DNA of 64,000 bases. Source: JAEUPI01 sp963814435 (GTDB lineage: Bacteria > Pseudomonadota > Gammaproteobacteria > Burkholderiales > Burkholderiaceae_C). Under the pieces are notes generated by a model. That model did not search any database. It had not been told where the DNA came from and saw only the letters and a program-made list of their open reading frames with translations. Of the stretch, positions 9,050-18,530 are shown piece after piece; position 1 is the stretch's first letter; every line of letters begins with the position of its first letter. Position numbers and translations under genes: made by a program. The stretch spans positions 1 through 64,000 of the forward strand of contig CAWFCV010000013.1 of the NCBI GenBank assembly GCA_963814435.1, given 5' to 3'.

Positions 9050-9844
9050 TCACCGCGCCGCGGGGCTCCAGACCCCGGCGGCGAGGCGTTGCATCAACTC
9101 GCCGGCAGCCACCAGGCCGAACGTCGCGGTGACCGCCACGCTCGAGCCATAACCCGCGCAGTTGAGGCTGCCGTCGACGGCACAGTCGGGCATTTCGGGC
9201 AGCACCACGGCCTCGCGCGAGAACACGCAGCGCACGCCGATCGCGCCGGTTCGCGGCGCGCCCTGTTTGCGCAGCCGCTGGCGCAGCGAGGCGAGCAGCG
9301 GGTCGTGCGTGGTCAGCGACAAGTCGGCCACCTCCACCCTCTGGGCCAGCCGTTTGCCGCCGGCCGCGCCGACGCTCACCAGCGGCACGTGGGTCTGCAG
9401 CGCCCATTGCGCCAGCGCCAGCTTGGCTCGCGCCTGATCGCAGGCGTCGATCACGCCGTCCACCGGCGCGCCGAGCAGGCCCGGCCAGTTGCCGGGCTCG
9501 ACGAACTCCTCGATCGCGGTGACCTGGCACGTCGGGTGAATGTGCGCAATCCGCTCGCGCAGCGCCGATACCTTGGCCATGCCGAGCGTGCGCTCGTCGG
9601 CCTGCACCTGGCGGTTGATGTTCGACTCGGCTACGTGGTCGAGATCGATCAACGTCAGCGCGCGCACGCCGCTACGCGCCAGAGCCTCGGCAGCCCACGA
9701 GCCGACGCCGCCGACGCCGACCACCGCCACGTGGCTGGCGCGCAGGCGCTCGTAGCCGGCCTCGCCGTACAGGCGCCGCAGGCCGCCGAAGCGCCGCTCG
9801 AAGTCGACTTCGGCGCCAGGAGCGTCGGCCACGCTAGCCGGCAC
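9050..9844 (-). CDS. tcdA: tRNA threonylcarbamoyladenosine dehydratase
   Basis: A 264-residue E1/MoeB/ThiF-superfamily enzyme that converts t6A37 to its cyclic form in ANN-decoding tRNAs, including tRNA-Lys. It has the ATP-binding loop VVGVGGVGSWAAEALARSG, the LIDLDHVAESNINRQ motif and the TcdA-typical DACDQARAKL and GSSVAVTATFG. Its position next to two t6A-bearing tRNA-Lys genes is suggestive but may be chance. The start overlaps the 3' end of the YeeE-type gene by 11 bp, suggesting co-transcription. The frame is intact. Confidence 0.93.
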   Translation of the reverse strand: MPASVADAPGAEVDFERRFGGLRRLYGEAGYERLRASHVAVVGVGGVGSWAAEALARSGVRALTLIDLDHVAESNINRQVQADERTLGMAKVSALRERIAHIHPTCQVTAIEEFVEPGNWPGLLGAPVDGVIDACDQARAKLALAQWALQTHVPLVSVGAAGGKRLAQRVEVADLSLTTHDPLLASLRQRLRKQGAPRTGAIGVRCVFSREAVVLPEMPDCAVDGSLNCAGYGSSVAVTATFGLVAAGELMQRLAAGVWSPAAR

Positions 9845-10950
9845 GATCCAGCCGCCAGATCTGCCAGCGCAGCGCCAGCACCGCGCCGGCCACGATGCCG
9901 GCCACCGCGATCACGCTGCCGAGCGACAGCGTGGACAGCCCGGTCAGCCCCTGGCCGATGGTGCAGCCCAGTGCAGTGACCCCGCCCACGCCCATCAGCA
10001 CCGCGCCGACCACGTGGTTGGCCGTGTCCTCCACGCCGGCGAAGCCTTCCCAGCGGAAACCGCGGGTGGCCAGCGCGGTGATCGCGCTGCCGACCACCAC
10101 GCCGACGGTGGTGACGATGCCCAACGTCAACACCTTGCTCTTGTCGCTGAACAGGATCAGCCAATCCACCGTGTAGGCGATCGGGGCCACGAAGCTCAGC
10201 GACTCCATGCGCTGCGAGTTGGTGGCGAGGAACACCTCGTCCAGCGTCTGCGGGTGCTCGGCCAGATGGCCCAGCCGCCCCGACACCCACCACACGCCGA
10301 CGATCACCGCGCCGGTGCCCAGCCCGCCCAGCAGCACGTCGCCGCTGCGCCCGTCGGGCCGGGCCAACGCCCAGGCGAGCAGGCCGCCGCCGACCAGGCC
10401 GCCGACGATCCAGGCCAGCGTGGTGCGCGCCAAGCCGCTGGCGTGGGCCAGCAGCGAGGGCAGATCCTGGCCGCTGTCGAGCGTGATCGCCACGCCGGTC
10501 GACGGTGGCCACTCGCCACACCGCGGTCAGACCCTTCAGCGTGGCGAACGCGGCCACTCCCAGCACCAGGAACACGACCAGCGACTTGAGGTTGCCGCCG
10601 CCCAGCCGCACCAGCGTCTTGCTGCCGCAACCCGAGGCCAGCACCATGCCGAAGCCGAACATCAGCCCGCCGATGGCGTGGCTGAGCCAGGCGACGCGCG
10701 GCGTGGCATAGACCGACTTGCCGGCCTCGACCCAACCCAGCCCGACCATCGCATTGAAGCCCAGGATCGCCGTGCCGACGGCCAGCGCCCACATGCGCAT
10801 GCGCGACCAGTCGCCGATGTTCACGACATCGGACACCGCACCCATCGTGCAGAAGTGGCTGCGCTGCGCGATCGCGCCGAACACCAGGGCCAACACGAAG
10901 CCGGCCCACAGCACCTGGGTGGTCAGCGCGTGGAGATCGGCTTCCTGCAT
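9834..10950 (-). CDS. YeeE/YedE (TsuA-type) sulfur-compound transporter (frameshifted)
   Basis: Polytopic inner-membrane protein of about 372 residues, of the family that takes up thiosulfate. The conserved Cys-containing re-entrant motifs are visible: SHFCTMGAVSD near the N-terminus, ASGCGSKTLVRLGGGNLKS in the middle and ALGCTIGQGLTGLSTLSLGS near the C-terminus. A one-base frameshift lies near 10500, between GLTAVWRVATVDR and the in-frame VAITLDSGQDLPSL. ATG at 10950 starts MQEADLHALTTQVLW. The fused full-length layout fits YeeE. The gene overlaps tcdA by 11 bp. Confidence 0.87.
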
Positions 10951-10982
10951 GTGCGGGTCATCAGGCCGTCGTTGCGTGGCGG

Positions 10983-12089
10983 TCAGCGGCGTCCAGGCAC
11001 GCCCACGGCCACCGGCCGGATCACGGCGCCCGCGGCACCCTTGTCGCGCGGCGGCAGCACCATCGCGCACGAGGTCCACACCTGGTCGCGCACCATCTCA
11101 CCGAGGTTCATGTTCTCCAGGTGGTGGATGCCGAACTCGGTGAGCATGTGGTGGTGGATCGCGAACGGCAAGCCCTCGGGCGTGCCGGGTGCCGGCGGCG
11201 CCTTGCCCTGCAGCATGCCGTTGGCCACCGGGTCGATGAACGGCGTGTCCAGCCCGATCGCGACGATGCGCCTGGCGCCCAGCAACCGCGCGGCATCCAC
11301 CGACAGGCCCGGTGCCATCGCGTAGTAGCCGTTGCCGTCGTCCGGATCGCGCCAGCGCTCGCCCCAGCCGGTGTAGACCCAGACCATGTCGCCGGGCAGA
11401 ATGCCGCGCTTGGCCAGACCCTGCGCCTTGAGCATGCCGTCGATGTGCGCCGCCGTCACGAGTTGCCCATCGGTCATCGGCTGGCCCTGGCCGACGAAGC
11501 TGCGTGCGTCGAGCAGCACCGCGGTGGTGAGCAGCGGCGGGATCTTGTCGATGCCGAGCTTCAGCAGCGGCGAGTCCTGCGTCGGCTTGACATCCTTTTG
11601 CGTGTAGCCGCTGTAGTACACCGCATCGTCGGCCGGGAACGGGTCCTTCGGGTTCCACGGGTTCTTGATGCGCGCGAAGTGCCCGAGCGCGTCGATCTGC
11701 GTGCCCTGCTGTCCAGGCTCGGCGCCGGCCTCCATCGACTCGCTGTTGAAGGCATGCGCCGAGAACGGCACGCCGCCGGTCGGCTTGTATTGCGTGCCGC
11801 CGGGGCCGGCGAACGGCGACTTGGGCATCGAGTTGCTGCGCAGGTGCGACGCCTCGTAGATTCGCGCCCTGGGCTGTGCCATGTGCCAGGCACAACGCTG
11901 CGTCGTCACCGCGCCCAGCGCATTGGCCATGCCGCGCTCGTCGCCCGCGCCCCAGGGCGGTGCCGGCACACGCTTGGCGGCGGCGATCAGGCCAGGTGGC
12001 TCCACCGCCTGCAGTGCGCCGGCGAGGCACAGGCCCAGGCCGGCCACGGCGCATGCACGTGCGCCTCGACGGGGCAAGACGACGGTCAT
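10983..12089 (-). CDS. secreted cyclase-family (kynurenine formamidase-like) metal-dependent hydrolase
   Basis: A 368-residue protein with a Sec signal peptide (ACAVAGLGLCLAGALQA). ATG 12089 is preferred over an earlier frame start because GGAAGG lies 6 bases upstream. The cyclase signature around residues 120-150 reads GQQGTQIDALGHF, where the classical form is HxGTHxDxPxH; both metal-site histidines of HxGTH appear as Gln, while the Asp and last His are kept. HHHMLTEFGIHHLENM near the C-terminus is typical of the long bacterial subfamily. The substrate is unknown. It ends 33 bp before the YeeE-type gene. Confidence 0.8.
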   Translation of the reverse strand: MTVVLPRRGARACAVAGLGLCLAGALQAVEPPGLIAAAKRVPAPPWGAGDERGMANALGAVTTQRCAWHMAQPRARIYEASHLRSNSMPKSPFAGPGGTQYKPTGGVPFSAHAFNSESMEAGAEPGQQGTQIDALGHFARIKNPWNPKDPFPADDAVYYSGYTQKDVKPTQDSPLLKLGIDKIPPLLTTAVLLDARSFVGQGQPMTDGQLVTAAHIDGMLKAQGLAKRGILPGDMVWVYTGWGERWRDPDDGNGYYAMAPGLSVDAARLLGARRIVAIGLDTPFIDPVANGMLQGKAPPAPGTPEGLPFAIHHHMLTEFGIHHLENMNLGEMVRDQVWTSCAMVLPPRDKGAAGAVIRPVAVGVPGRR

Positions 12090-12211
12090 GTTCGATCCTT
12101 CCAGGGGATGGTCAAGGTCAACTGGCCGGCTGGGCGCGTGGCGCTGCACCATGACAACGGGCGCCCGGCCCGGGCGCCCGTCGGTGGGTTCGCGTGCAGT
12201 CTGCCGGCGCG

Positions 12212-12973
12212 CTACTTTAGCGCCGCCAGGCGCTCTCGGCCGGCCTGCGCGGCCTCGGACTTCGGGTACGCCTTGACCAGCTCGCCGATGGTGGCGCGCG
12301 CGCCCTTGGCGTCCTTCGACTCGACCTGGCAGCTGGCGATGGCCAGCAGCGCTTCGGGCGCACGCGGATGGTCCGGCGCGTTGTTGACCAGCGCGCGGAA
12401 GGTGGCGATCGCCTCCTTGTATTCGCGCTTGCCGTACAGCGCATTGCCATGCCAGAAACGCGCACTGTCGAGATAGCCGCTGCCCGGGAAGCGTCGGATG
12501 AAGCCACCCAGCATGATCGCGGCCTTGTCGAAGTCGCCACCGCGAAACACCGCCAGCGCCTCGTCGAACTGCCGCTTCTCCTCGGCGTCGGCGAGAAACT
12601 CACGGCCATCGACTGACACCTTCTGCGGTTCGAGCTTGCGGATGCGGTCGTCCACGCCCTGCGTGATGTCCTTCTGGCGGCGCTGCAGCTCGGCGACGTC
12701 ACGCGACAGCTGCTCGTCGGTGCCACGCAGCTTGGCCACCTCGCCGCGCAGCGACTCCAGCTGCGCGTTGAGGTCGAGCAGGCTGCGCTGCAGCACCTGG
12801 ATCTGCTCCGACAACTGGGTATTGGCCTTCGCCAGTGCCGCGTTCGACTCGGCCTGCCGCGCCCGCGACTGCTCGTCGCTGGCCGTGATGCGCGCACGAA
12901 GATCCAGGATCGCCTTGCGCGCCTCCTCGTCGTCGAACAGGCCCGCCCACGCGCTACCACCCAGGAGCGTCAA
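12212..12973 (-). CDS. cpoB: cell division coordinator CpoB (YbgF)
   Basis: Periplasmic TPR protein that links peptidoglycan synthesis to Tol-Pal-driven outer-membrane constriction. The protein has a hydrophobic signal segment (WFGLTLLGGSAWA), a Glu/Gln-rich trimerising coiled coil (about residues 18-110) and a C-terminal TPR domain (about 125-253: FRGGDFDKAAIMLGGFIRRFPGSG and onward). TTG at 12973 is used as start; a slightly upstream non-ATG start is possible because the signal peptide core begins before it. It follows tolB and pal in the usual order. tolQRA is not in this window. Confidence 0.9.
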   Translation of the reverse strand: MTLLGGSAWAGLFDDEEARKAILDLRARITASDEQSRARQAESNAALAKANTQLSEQIQVLQRSLLDLNAQLESLRGEVAKLRGTDEQLSRDVAELQRRQKDITQGVDDRIRKLEPQKVSVDGREFLADAEEKRQFDEALAVFRGGDFDKAAIMLGGFIRRFPGSGYLDSARFWHGNALYGKREYKEAIATFRALVNNAPDHPRAPEALLAIASCQVESKDAKGARATIGELVKAYPKSEAAQAGRERLAALK

Positions 12974-13009
12974 ACCGAACCACAGCGCAACAGAGCGCCC
13001 AGCCCTTCG

Positions 13010-13112
13010 CGCAGCGGCCGACCGCCCAAGCAGACACCGCGGGTCCGGCTTTGCCGGTCCGCCGGTGTCGCCCCCTTGGGGGGAGGCGGCCGCAGGACGC
13101 TACGGGGGGGGC
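13010..13112. repeat. GC-rich intergenic element with CCCCCTTGGGGGG palindrome
   Basis: The pal-cpoB gap contains inverted pieces (CCGGCTTTGCCGG and CCCCCTTGGGGGG) followed by a GGGGGGGG run. This kind of element is common between genes of Comamonadaceae-like bacteria, from general knowledge. It may act as transcript-stabilising secondary structure within the operon. Confidence 0.45.
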
Positions 13113-13115
13113 CAT

Positions 13116-13665
13116 CTACCGATCCTTCAACTCGGCGCGGCGGTTCTTCGCCCAGGCGGATTCGTCGTGGCCCTCGCTGGCCGGACGCTCCTCGCCGAAG
13201 CTCACGGCCTCGACCTGGCCATTGCCGACGCCCAGCAGCGCCAGCGACTTGGCCACCGCCTCGGCGCGGCGCTGGCCCAGCGCCAGGTTGTACTCGCGAC
13301 CGCCGCGCTCGTCGGTGTGGCCCTCGATCACCATCTTTCTGGTCTTCGCCGCGGCCAGCGCCTTGGCGTGGCCCTCGATCAGCTGGCGGAACTCCTCGCG
13401 CACGACGTAGCTGTCGAAGTCGAAGTACACCACGCGGCCCAGATTGGACGCCGCCACCGGCGCCGTCTTGCTCAGGTCGACCGTGGCCACGCCCGATTGC
13501 GAGGTGCCTGCGCCCGGCGCCGCTGCCCGAGTGCCGCCGGGGCCCACCGGCGTGGGCTTCGCGTCGGTGACCGGCGCGCCCTCGTTGAGCTTGACCGGCG
13601 AGCTGCAACCCGGCCAGCGCGGCCGCTGCGATCGCTGCACACAACGTGATTCGAAGTCCGTTCAT
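13116..13665 (-). CDS. pal: peptidoglycan-associated lipoprotein Pal (frameshift in the lipobox)
   Basis: Outer-membrane lipoprotein that binds peptidoglycan and TolB. The ATG at 13665 has GGAGAG upstream and gives the signal MNGLRITLCAAIAAAALAG. One extra base at about 13606 breaks the frame exactly where the lipobox cysteine is expected (LAG-CSSPVKL in the corrected frame). The OmpA-like domain follows, with VVYFDFDSYVV, IEGHTDERGGREYNLALGQRRA and FGEERPA carrying the diaminopimelate-binding residues. With one correction the protein is about 183 residues, normal for Pal. The gene lies 16 bp after tolB. Confidence 0.92.
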
Positions 13666-13681
13666 CCTGCTCTCTCCTTCG

Positions 13682-14987
13682 TTATCGGCCAAATGGTCCC
13701 CAGACCGGCTCGCGCACGTCGATGCCCGAAGAGAGCAGCCGGGTGCGGATCCGTCCATCCAGCGTGGTGGTCATCAACACGTCGCGCCCCTGCGAGCGCG
13801 TGGCGTAGATGATCAACTTGCCGTTCGGTGCAAAGCTCGGGCTCTCGTCGTCGACGGTGTCGCTGACCGTCTGCACGGTGCCGCCGGCGAGGTCCATGCG
13901 TCATGACCTTGAACTCCGAGCCGTTGCGATTGACATAGGCCAGTGTGCGCCCATCGGGGCTCAGCGCCGGGCTGATGTTGTAGTTGCCGTTGAAGGTCAC
14001 GCGGTCGGCCGGCGCCGCCGCTGGCCGCGCACGCGGTAGATCTGCGGGCTGCCGCCGCGGTCGCTGACGAAGTAGATCGCCTTGCCGTCGGGCGTGAACA
14101 CCGGCTCGGTGTCGATGGCCGTGCTGTTGGTGATGCGCCGCACGTTGCCGCCTTCGCGGTCCATCAGGTAGATCTGCGAGCCGCCGTCGCGCGACAGCGT
14201 CACGGCCAGCGTCTGCCCGTCGGGCGACCAGGCCGGCGCGCTGTTGCTGCCCGTGAAATTGGCGATCGCGCGCCGCTGGCCGCTGCCGACGTCCTGCGAC
14301 CAGACCACCGCCTTGCCGCTTTCGAACGACACGTAGGCCAGCGCGCTTGCCGTCGGGCGACCAGGCCGGCGAGATGATCGGCTGGGTGCTGTTCAGCGCC
14401 ACCTGCCCGCCTTCGCCGTCGGCGTCGGTGATGCGCAGCGTGTAGCGGTTGGCCACCTTGGTGACGTAGGCGATGCGGGTGGAGAACACGCCCTTGTCGC
14501 CGGTGAGCTTCTCGTACACCGCGTCGGCGATGCGATGCGCGGCCAGGCGCAGGTCGGCCGACACCACGGCCAGTGCCTGGCCGCCGAGGTCGCCGCCCTT
14601 GACCACGTCCCACAGCTTGTAGCGCACGTCGAAGCGGCCATCGGCCAGGCGCGCAGCCGAGCCCGCCACCAGCGCGTCGGCGCCGCGGCGCGCGCCATTG
14701 GCTGTAGTCGGGCCGCGAGGTCTCGTCGAACTCGCCGGTGGAGTCGACGATGCGAAAGATGCCCGAGCGCTCGAAGTCGGCGCGCACGATGCCGGCGATC
14801 GACTGGCCCGACTTGTCTTCGTCGCGAAAGCGCGGCACGCCGATCGGTAGTTGCGTCGCGCCGACGCCGGAGATCTCGACGCGGAACTGGGCCAGGGACA
14901 CAGCCGGGCCAGGCGCCGGCGGCCATGGTGGCCGCCAACAGACGTCTTCGAGTGTGAGAACAGCGTCTCGGGGTGTGTGATCGCCAT
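13682..14987 (-). CDS. tolB: Tol-Pal system beta-propeller protein TolB (frameshifted)
   Basis: Periplasmic propeller that shuttles between Pal and TolA. The N-terminal TolB domain reads AQFRVEISGVGATQLPIGVPRFRDE. WD40-like TolB repeats follow (PAWSPDGQTLAVTLSRDGGSQIYLMD, PVFTPDGKAIYFVSDRGG, PSFAPNGKLIIYATRSQGRDVL) and the protein ends PVWGPFGR. About five indels are needed, near 13900, 14020, 14340, 14700 and 14890-14950. The total of about 435 residues is normal. ATG at 14987 leads into a signal segment RRLLAATMAAGAWPG. Such a gene is unlikely to be dead in a viable cell, so the breaks are probably sequencing errors. Confidence 0.9.
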
Positions 14988-15129
14988 GGATTGTGGTGGA
15001 TTCGCTTCGGCGGCGCGGGTTCCCTCGCGGCAAGGCGCAGCGCCGGCATTGTAGGCACCCAACGCCCCGATAATCGTGAGTTGTCGTGACACGCGGGTCC
15101 GCCGGCCGGCCTCGAACCAGACCCAATCC

Positions 15130-16860
15130 ATGGCCACGCTGCTGCAGCGCTTCACCCGTCTCGGCCCGTACTACCGCAAAGGGCGCGCTGGCATCGTCGT
15201 CGCCGGGCTCGCGTCGCTGGTGGCCGCGGCCACCGAGCCGGCACTGCCGGCGCTGCTGAAGCCGCTGCTGGACCGCGGGCTTCGTGCGCGGCGCAGTGCC
15301 GCTGTGGCTGGTGCCGGTGGCCATCATCGGCCTGTTCACGCTGCGCGGCGTGGCCGGCTTCATCGCGCAATACGCGCTGACCTGGGCCGCCAGCGAGGGC
15401 GTGCAGGCGCTGCGCCTGCGCCTGTTCGACCACCTGCTGCGCGCCGAGCCGGCGCTGTTCACGCGCCACACCGCCAGCAGCCTGACCAACATGCTGGTCT
15501 ACGAGATCCAGACCGCGACCAGCCAGCTCGTCGGCTCGCTGCTGACGCTGGTGCGCGACTCGCTGACGCTGCTGGCGCTGCTGGGCTACCTGCTGTACCT
15601 GAACTGGCAGCTGACGCTGTTCATCGGCCTGCTGTTCCCGGCGATCGCCTGGGTGATGCGCACCGCCGGGCGGCGGCTGCAGCGTCTGGCCAAGGAGGGC
15701 CAGCGCGCCAACGATGAGCTGGCCTACATCGTCGAGGAGAACGTGCTGGCCTGGCGCATCGTGCGACTGCACGGCGCGGCGCGCTCGCAGGCCGCACGCT
15801 TCGAGCGCTACAGCGTCGCGTTGCGCCGCCTGCTGCAGAAGAGCGTGACCGCGGCGTCGACGATGACGCCGCTGACGCAGATCCTCGCGGCCTGCGCGAT
15901 CTCGGCGGTGATCGTGGTCGCGCTGTGGCAAAGCGGCCAGGGCGGCCAGACGGTGGGCGGCTTCGTGGCCTTCATCACCGCGATGCTGATGACGCTGCCG
16001 CCGATCCGCCACCTGGCCGACGTGATGGCGCCGATCGTGCGCTCGATGACGGCGCTGGAACGCAGCGTCGACCTGGTCGAGGACGGACTCAACGAGCGTG
16101 GCGGCCACCACGCGCCGGCCCGGGCACTCGGCCGGATCGAACTCGAGCGATGTGACGCTGCGCTACGGCGCCGACCTGGCCAACGCGCTCGACGACTTCA
16201 GTCTGCACGGTACGGCAGGGCGAGACGGTGGCACTGGTCGGTCCGTCGGGCGCGGGCAAGTCGTCGCTGGTGAACCTGCTGCCACGCTTCATCGAGCCCA
16301 GCGCGGGCACGATCCGGCTCGACGGCGTGCCGCTGTCGCAGTGGGACATCGATGCGTTGCGCCGCCAGTTCGCGCTGGTGAGCCAGGACGTGGTGCTGTT
16401 CAACGACAGCGTCGCCGCCAACGTGGCGCTCGGTGCCGAGGTCGATGCCGAGCGGGTGCGCGCGGCGCTGCGCGGCGCCAACCTGCTCGAGCACGTGGAA
16501 TCCATGCCGCAGGGCCTGGACAGCGAAATCGGCCACAACGGCAGCCAGCTGTCGGGCGGGCAGCGCCAGCGCCTGGCGATCGCGCGCGCGATCTACAAGG
16601 ACGCGCCGATCCTGATCCTCGACGAGGCCACCTCGGCGCTGGACAGCGAGTCGGAGCGTGCGGTGCAATCGGCGCTGGAGGCATTGATGCGCGGGCGCAC
16701 GACGCTGGTGATCGCCCACCGCCTGTCGACCATCGAACACGCCGACCGCGTGGTGGCCATCGACGCCGGCCGGCTGGTGGAGCAAGGCACACACGCCGAA
16801 CTGCTGGCCGCCGGCGGGCTGTACGCTAGGCTGCACGCGATCCAGTTTCGCGGGACATGA
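15130..16860 (+). CDS. msbA: lipid A export ABC transporter MsbA (frameshifted)
   Basis: Half-transporter that flips lipid A-core across the inner membrane. A six-helix TMD (about residues 15-310) is seen in two frames (LGPYYRKGRAGIVVAG; PLWLVPVAIIGLFTLRGVAGF). The nucleotide-binding domain has Walker A GPSGAGKSS, the Q-loop FALVSQD, signature QLSGGQRQRLA, Walker B ILILDEATSALD and H-loop IAHRLST. Indels are needed near 15285, 16130 and 16215. The total of 577 residues matches MsbA. The gene is divergent from tolB with 142 bp between starts. Confidence 0.9.
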
Positions 16861-16930
16861 CAACCACCCCCGAAGCGCCTGCGGCGGCCACTTGACTGCA
16901 GGGTTCTTGGGACCTGAAAGGAGACGAGCC

Positions 16931-17527
16931 ATGAATGCCCCCATCAGCCGCTATCCGGTACCCGATCTGAAGGACTTGCCGGCCGACATCCGCGAGCGCA
17001 TCGTCGCCGTGCAGGAGAAGGCCGGCTTCGTGCCCAACGTGTTCCTCGCGCTGGCGCACCGGCCGGCCGAGTTGCGCGCCTTCCTGGCCTACCACGACGC
17101 GCTGCTGCTGAAGGAGGACTCGGCGCGCCTGACGAAGGGCGAGCGCGAGATGATCATCGTCGCCACCTCGGGCGCCAACCAGTGCCTGTATTGCGTGGTG
17201 GCGCACGGTGCGATCCTGCGTGTCTACGAGAAGAAGCCGCTGATCGCCGACCAGGTGGCGGTCAACCACCGCAAGGCCGACATCACGCCGCGCCAGAAGG
17301 CGATGCTCGACTTCGCGCTGAAGGTCACCCGCGCCTCGCACGAGGTAGGCGACGCCGACTTCGAGGCACTGCGCGGGCATGGCTTCAGCGACGAGGACAT
17401 CTGGGACATCGCCGGGATCACCGCCTTCTTCGGCCTGTCCAACCGCATGGCCAACGTGATGGGCCTGCGTCCGAACGACGAGTTCTATCTCATGGGGCGC
17501 CTACCGCGCGAGAAAGGGAAAGCATGA
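16931..17527 (+). CDS. AhpD-like peroxidase-related / carboxymuconolactone decarboxylase family protein
   Basis: A 198-residue cytoplasmic protein. The AhpD-fold active site is present as ANQCLYCVVAHGAIL, with CxxC and a following His, around residue 88. This suggests thiol-dependent peroxidase or disulfide chemistry. ATG at 16931 follows AAAGGAGACGAGCC, a good ribosome-binding site. The stop overlaps the ATG of the SDR gene (ATGA), so the two are translationally coupled and probably act on the same metabolite or stress. The physiological substrate is not evident. Confidence 0.9.
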   Translation: MNAPISRYPVPDLKDLPADIRERIVAVQEKAGFVPNVFLALAHRPAELRAFLAYHDALLLKEDSARLTKGEREMIIVATSGANQCLYCVVAHGAILRVYEKKPLIADQVAVNHRKADITPRQKAMLDFALKVTRASHEVGDADFEALRGHGFSDEDIWDIAGITAFFGLSNRMANVMGLRPNDEFYLMGRLPREKGKA

Positions 17528-18276
17528 ACCGCATCGATCTGCACGACCGCGTGGCCGTCATCACCGGCGGCGCCCAGGGCCTGGGCTACGCCACGGCCAC
17601 GCGCATGCTCGACTCCGGCGCCGCCGTGGCGCTGTGGGACATCGACAGCGCGCGCCTGGAGCAGGCCCGCGCCGAACTCTCGGCCAAGGGCACCGTGAGC
17701 ACCGCGCTGGTGGAGCTGACCGACGACAAGGCGGTGGAAGCCGCGGTGCAGGAGACGCTGCAGCGCCACGGCCAGATCGACATCCTGGTCAACAACGCCG
17801 GCATCACCGGCGGCAACGGCACCACCTGGGAACTCGACCCGTCGATCTGGCGCCGCGTGATCGAGGTGAACCTGGTGGCGCCCTACCTGGTGTGTCGCGC
17901 CGTCGTGCCGCACATGATTGCGCGCCGCTACGGCCGCATCGTCAACATCGCCTCGATCGCCGGCAAGGAAGGCAACCCCAACGCCTCGCACTACAGCGCC
18001 AGCAAGGCCGGCGTGATCGCGCTCACCAAGTCGCTCGGCAAGGAACTCGCCACCTGCGGCGTGCTGGTCAACTGCGTCACACCCGCCGCGGCCAAGACCG
18101 CGATGTTCGAGACGATGAGCCAGGCGCACATCGACTTCATGCTGTCGAAGATCCCGATGGGTCGCTTCCTGCTGGTGGAGGAACTGGCGGCGATGGTGTG
18201 CTGGTTGTCGTCGGAGGACTGCGCGTTCTCCACCGGCGCGGTGTTCGACATTTCCGGCGGGCGCGGCACGTACTGA
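17524..18276 (+). CDS. SDR-family NAD(P)-dependent oxidoreductase
   Basis: A 250-residue classical short-chain dehydrogenase/reductase. The cofactor loop TGGAQGLGYA is at residue 14, the ILVNNAGITGG motif near 90, catalytic Ser in VNIASIAGK, and the YSASKAG Tyr/Lys pair near 157-161. The C-terminal end FDISGGRGTY matches the FabG-like branch. Acidic residues after strand 2 (LWDID) favour NAD(H) over NADP(H). It overlaps the upstream AhpD-like gene by 4 bp. The stop lies just 5 bp before the left junction of the integrative island. Confidence 0.9.
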   Translation: MNRIDLHDRVAVITGGAQGLGYATATRMLDSGAAVALWDIDSARLEQARAELSAKGTVSTALVELTDDKAVEAAVQETLQRHGQIDILVNNAGITGGNGTTWELDPSIWRRVIEVNLVAPYLVCRAVVPHMIARRYGRIVNIASIAGKEGNPNASHYSASKAGVIALTKSLGKELATCGVLVNCVTPAAAKTAMFETMSQAHIDFMLSKIPMGRFLLVEELAAMVCWLSSEDCAFSTGAVFDISGGRGTY

Positions 18277-18281
18277 CGCTG

Positions 18282-18307
18282 CGCTACATCAGCACGATGT
18301 CGTATTG
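18282..18307. repeat. attL: left copy of the 26-bp rng-3'-end repeat
   Basis: The 26 bases match 24266-24291 at 23 positions. On the minus strand they encode the last residues of RNase G (QYDIVLM-stop), although the rest of the gene is 6 kb away. This is the expected remnant of the original rng 3' end after integration of an element that supplied a replacement end. Confidence 0.85.
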
Positions 18308-18376
18308 AGGATGCATCACGAGAATGTCCTTTGGTATCAATGGTTTGCGATGCATCGTGCGCGAGTCTTCATCTCT

Positions 18377-18396
18377 GGCTACCCGCATGGCTACCC
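18377..18396. repeat. candidate integrase arm sites, left end (2 x GGCTACCC, 12-bp period)
   Basis: GGCTACCC occurs at 18377-18384 and 18389-18396. The same motif with the same 12-bp period occurs three times at the other end of the island (24118-24149). Tyrosine recombinases bind such direct repeats flanking the core. Confidence 0.55.
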
Positions 18397-18530
18397 ATCG
18401 CGGCTGGGCTCTGCCCGGACGGGCATGACACGTGGTGAAACTGGATTCTGCTGACGCTGTCCGCAAAGTCGCCCACTCCCAGAATCTTCAGACATCGCCT
18501 GGAACATCGGCGCAGTTCGTCGGTCCTTGA

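Noticed and set aside
13844..15492. Long minus-strand frames beyond the tolB start, reaching 15492
   Set aside because: The region beyond 14987 is antisense to msbA, and the amino-acid composition is that of a GC-rich shadow frame.
18284..18466. 60-residue minus-strand frame ending QYDIVLM
   Set aside because: Only its last residues are meaningful, as the remnant of the rng 3' end at the left junction; the rest is island non-coding DNA.
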